From VYFG01 sp964403545 (GTDB taxonomy: Bacteria > Pseudomonadota > Gammaproteobacteria > Arenicellales > Poriferihabitantaceae), in the NCBI GenBank assembly GCA_964403545.1, contig CAYOGN010000094.1, forward strand, positions 1 through 34,110: 34,110 nucleotides of DNA. Reading direction: 5' to 3'. Positions 32,454 through 34,110 of this stretch are shown here, piece by piece (within the stretch, counting starts at the first letter, position 1; each line of letters opens with the position of its first letter). Both the position numbers and the translations under genes were made by a program. The notes under the pieces are model-generated. The model saw nothing but the letters and a program-made list of their open reading frames with translations, ran no database searches and was not told the DNA's origin.

Positions 32454-33593
32454 CTACTGGCCAACAGCAGGAAATATTCGAATTCGATTCGCTGGTAATT
32501 CCACTTTGACGGATTCTCCAACGGCAATATTTACTCGCCGTACCGCGTTGATAGACATATCAGCGGTCAGTTTTATCTTTCCAAGAGTGTCGTTGCGCAA
32601 CGAAATGCGCCAGAATGATCCCAGAAATTCCATATCCTCGACGATCGCCTCAAATGTATTTTCGATCTGAGACTCGCTATCGGGTACATCGGATGCAGAT
32701 GGGCGTTGATCACCGGGAACGATATCTTCGGGACGTATAGTGACGATTACGGGTTCATCCAGCGGCCAGTTATGCGGTGTTGTTGTTAACGTAATCCCAC
32801 CAACAACTACACGGTCATTGCTTGTTGCCTGCCCCGTGAAATTGTTCATTGCGCCGACAAAATCAGCGACGAACAATGTATCGGGTTCACGATAGATTTC
32901 AGTTGGCGTACCAACCTGCTCGATAACGCCTTGATTCATGACCACAATGCGGTCGGCCATGGTCAGTGCTTCCTCCTGATCGTGGGTGACCATGATTGTG
33001 GTGACCCCCAATCGCCGTTGTAGCGCCTTCATTTCACGGCGCAAATGGGTCCGCACCTTCGCATCGAGCGCCGAAAGCGGCTCGTCGAGCAATAGTAATC
33101 CAGGTGAGGTTGCCAGTGCCCTGGCGAGGGCTACTCGTTGTTGCTCACCGCCGGATAACTGTGCTGGATGTTTTTTACCCTGATCTCGAAGGTTCACAAG
33201 TGCAAGCAATTCCGCCACCCGCCCGGCGATATCTGACTTGTTCAATTTCTGGTTTTCCAAACCAAATGCGATATTTTTTTCAATGGTCAGGTTGGGAAAC
33301 AGCGCATAGGATTGAAACACGATACCAAAATCGCGCTCCGATGGGGGCAACGCTGAAATATCCTGCCCAGCCTGATGAACAGTCCCTGAAGTCTGGATAT
33401 CCAGACCTGCAATAGCACGAAGCAATGTGGTTTTACCGCACCCGGACGGACCAAGAAAACATATAAATTCACCTTCCATCACATCCAGTGAAACATTGTC
33501 CAGGGCTGTAAAGTCCCCAAACATCTTACTGAGTTGACGTATCTGAAGATAAGGTAATGAAGTGGCTATGCTGGTTGGTTGCTTTTCATTCAT
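32454..33593 (-). CDS. ABC transporter ATPase, putative 2-aminoethylphosphonate importer
   Basis: A 379-residue ATPase that powers the importer from the cytoplasmic face. Walker A is GPSGCGKTT (near residue 48), the signature is LSGGEQQRVALARAL, Walker B is LLLLDEPLSALD, and the switch histidine is in MVTHDQEEA. A C-terminal TOBE regulatory region (about 240-379) includes VTIRPEDIVPG. The LSGGEQQ form and TOBE tail place it with the phosphonate, iron and spermidine importers. It sits between the binding-protein gene and the fused permease on the same strand. A strong hairpin lies in the 110-nt gap upstream of it, so it may be made in smaller amounts than the binding protein. Confidence 0.93.
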   Translation of the reverse strand: MNEKQPTSIATSLPYLQIRQLSKMFGDFTALDNVSLDVMEGEFICFLGPSGCGKTTLLRAIAGLDIQTSGTVHQAGQDISALPPSERDFGIVFQSYALFPNLTIEKNIAFGLENQKLNKSDIAGRVAELLALVNLRDQGKKHPAQLSGGEQQRVALARALATSPGLLLLDEPLSALDAKVRTHLRREMKALQRRLGVTTIMVTHDQEEALTMADRIVVMNQGVIEQVGTPTEIYREPDTLFVADFVGAMNNFTGQATSNDRVVVGGITLTTTPHNWPLDEPVIVTIRPEDIVPGDQRPSASDVPDSESQIENTFEAIVEDMEFLGSFWRISLRNDTLGKIKLTADMSINAVRRVNIAVGESVKVELPANRIRIFPAVGQ

Positions 33594-33656
33594 TAACTGG
33601 AGGTTTATCCGACATTGTTAATTCACCGCGCTCTATAGAAAACCCGGTAAACAGAC

Positions 33657-33688
33657 AGTAGCCTGACCAGCATCATGGTCAGGCTACT
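33657..33688. terminator. 12-bp perfect hairpin between the binding-protein and ATPase genes
   Basis: AGTAGCCTGACC (33657-33668) and GGTCAGGCTACT (33677-33688) are perfectly complementary, with an 8-nt loop. For the leftward operon transcript the hairpin is not followed by a T-run, so it is more likely a stabilising or partly attenuating stem after the binding-protein gene. On the plus strand it is followed by a short run of T and would act as a terminator for rightward transcription. Confidence 0.8.
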
Positions 33689-33703
33689 TTTTAGTGAGAA
33701 CGT

Positions 33704-34110
33704 CTAACCCTTTGGATCTGATTTGGAATCGTAGCGTTTTTGCCACTCCTCCAGAATTCGTTTTCTGTTGTTTGCGGCAAATTCAAAATCATTTTCAATT
33801 AACCGAGACAGGGTTTCCGGTGGAAAATGCTTTACCGGTTTAGCCAGGCCTTTGTAACCGACTACTGCATACGCGCTGTTATACATTTCCATCGCTGTTT
33901 TGGTAATCGACCAGTCCATCAATGTTTGTGCGGCTTCCAGATTTTCCGTACCCGCGATAATGGCGGAAGCTTCCATTTCCCAGCCAATTCCTTCACTTGG
34001 AATAATTATTTCAATGGGCGCACCCGCTTCTTTGGAACGTGCACCACGAAACGCAAATGAAATTCCAATGGGGATTTCTCCTGCAGCCGCAAGCTTGCAA
34101 GGCTTGGAAC
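33704..34110 (-). CDS. 2-Aminoethylphosphonate-binding periplasmic protein, N-terminus outside window
   Basis: This is the C-terminal 135 residues of a periplasmic solute-binding protein; the frame is open to the window edge. Reading inward from the edge it has GISFAFRGARSKEAG and PIEIIIPSEGIGWEMEASAI, then NLEAAQTLMDWSITKTAMEMY, and ends with an FEFAANNRKRILEEWQKRYD tail. These match what I know of the putative AEP-binding proteins (PhnS2-type, in the iron/spermidine-like binding-protein fold). It is the first gene of the importer operon visible here, followed by the ATPase and fused permease. Its promoter and signal peptide lie beyond the window. Ligand specificity rests on family resemblance and on the neighbouring phnW, phnA and phnY. 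Confidence 0.88.
   Translation of the reverse strand, partial: SKPCKLAAAGEIPIGISFAFRGARSKEAGAPIEIIIPSEGIGWEMEASAIIAGTENLEAAQTLMDWSITKTAMEMYNSAYAVVGYKGLAKPVKHFPPETLSRLIENDFEFAANNRKRILEEWQKRYDSKSDPKG

Overview
The window reads as chromosomal DNA of a heterotrophic, probably marine, gammaproteobacterium. It has roughly balanced GC, very tight gene packing with several overlapping ends, and a housekeeping set (RNase PH, RdgB, YqeY, S21, MltA, RNase D, Mpl, DsbA) of gammaproteobacterial type. The genus cannot be told from the sequence alone. I saw no rRNA, tRNA, CRISPR array, insertion sequence or phage gene.

Left part (1-16.3 kb), mostly core genes: the 3' end of a DadA-like flavoprotein dehydrogenase and an agmatinase-family ureohydrolase; an rph-rdgB-gpmI run in which the phosphoglycerate mutase is fused to a C-terminal Nudix hydrolase; a convergent block of an unknown exported protein, yqeY and rpsU; a class I aminotransferase; mltA meeting rnd; an unknown membrane protein coupled to mpl; dsbA; a helix-hairpin-helix DUF4332 protein; and a DmdC-type acyl-CoA dehydrogenase.

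Middle part (16.6-24.3 kb), accessory catabolism: a glycerophosphodiester phosphodiesterase, a CoA-acylating methylmalonate/malonate semialdehyde dehydrogenase, a short MetE-like methyltransferase, a MocR (GntR plus aminotransferase) regulator, and an 819-residue dimethylglycine/sarcosine dehydrogenase-like flavoprotein with a folate-binding GcvT half.

Right part (24.4-34.1 kb), a 2-aminoethylphosphonate (AEP) mineralisation locus. PhnW deaminates AEP to phosphonoacetaldehyde, PhnY oxidises that to phosphonoacetate, and PhnA hydrolyses it to acetate and phosphate. A LysR regulator sits between phnW and phnA, with a palindrome covering the phnW and lysR promoters and an inverted repeat upstream of a phnA promoter. 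A short-chain dehydrogenase follows phnY. An AEP-type ABC importer (fused permease, ATPase, and the C-terminus of the binding protein) runs in from the right edge.

The most interesting possibility is that the flavoprotein/GcvT enzyme, the short MetE-like protein and the MocR regulator extend the AEP pathway to N-methylated aminophosphonates, with the methyl carbons going to folate. That is inference from adjacency. The GpmI-Nudix fusion is the clearest directly visible oddity.
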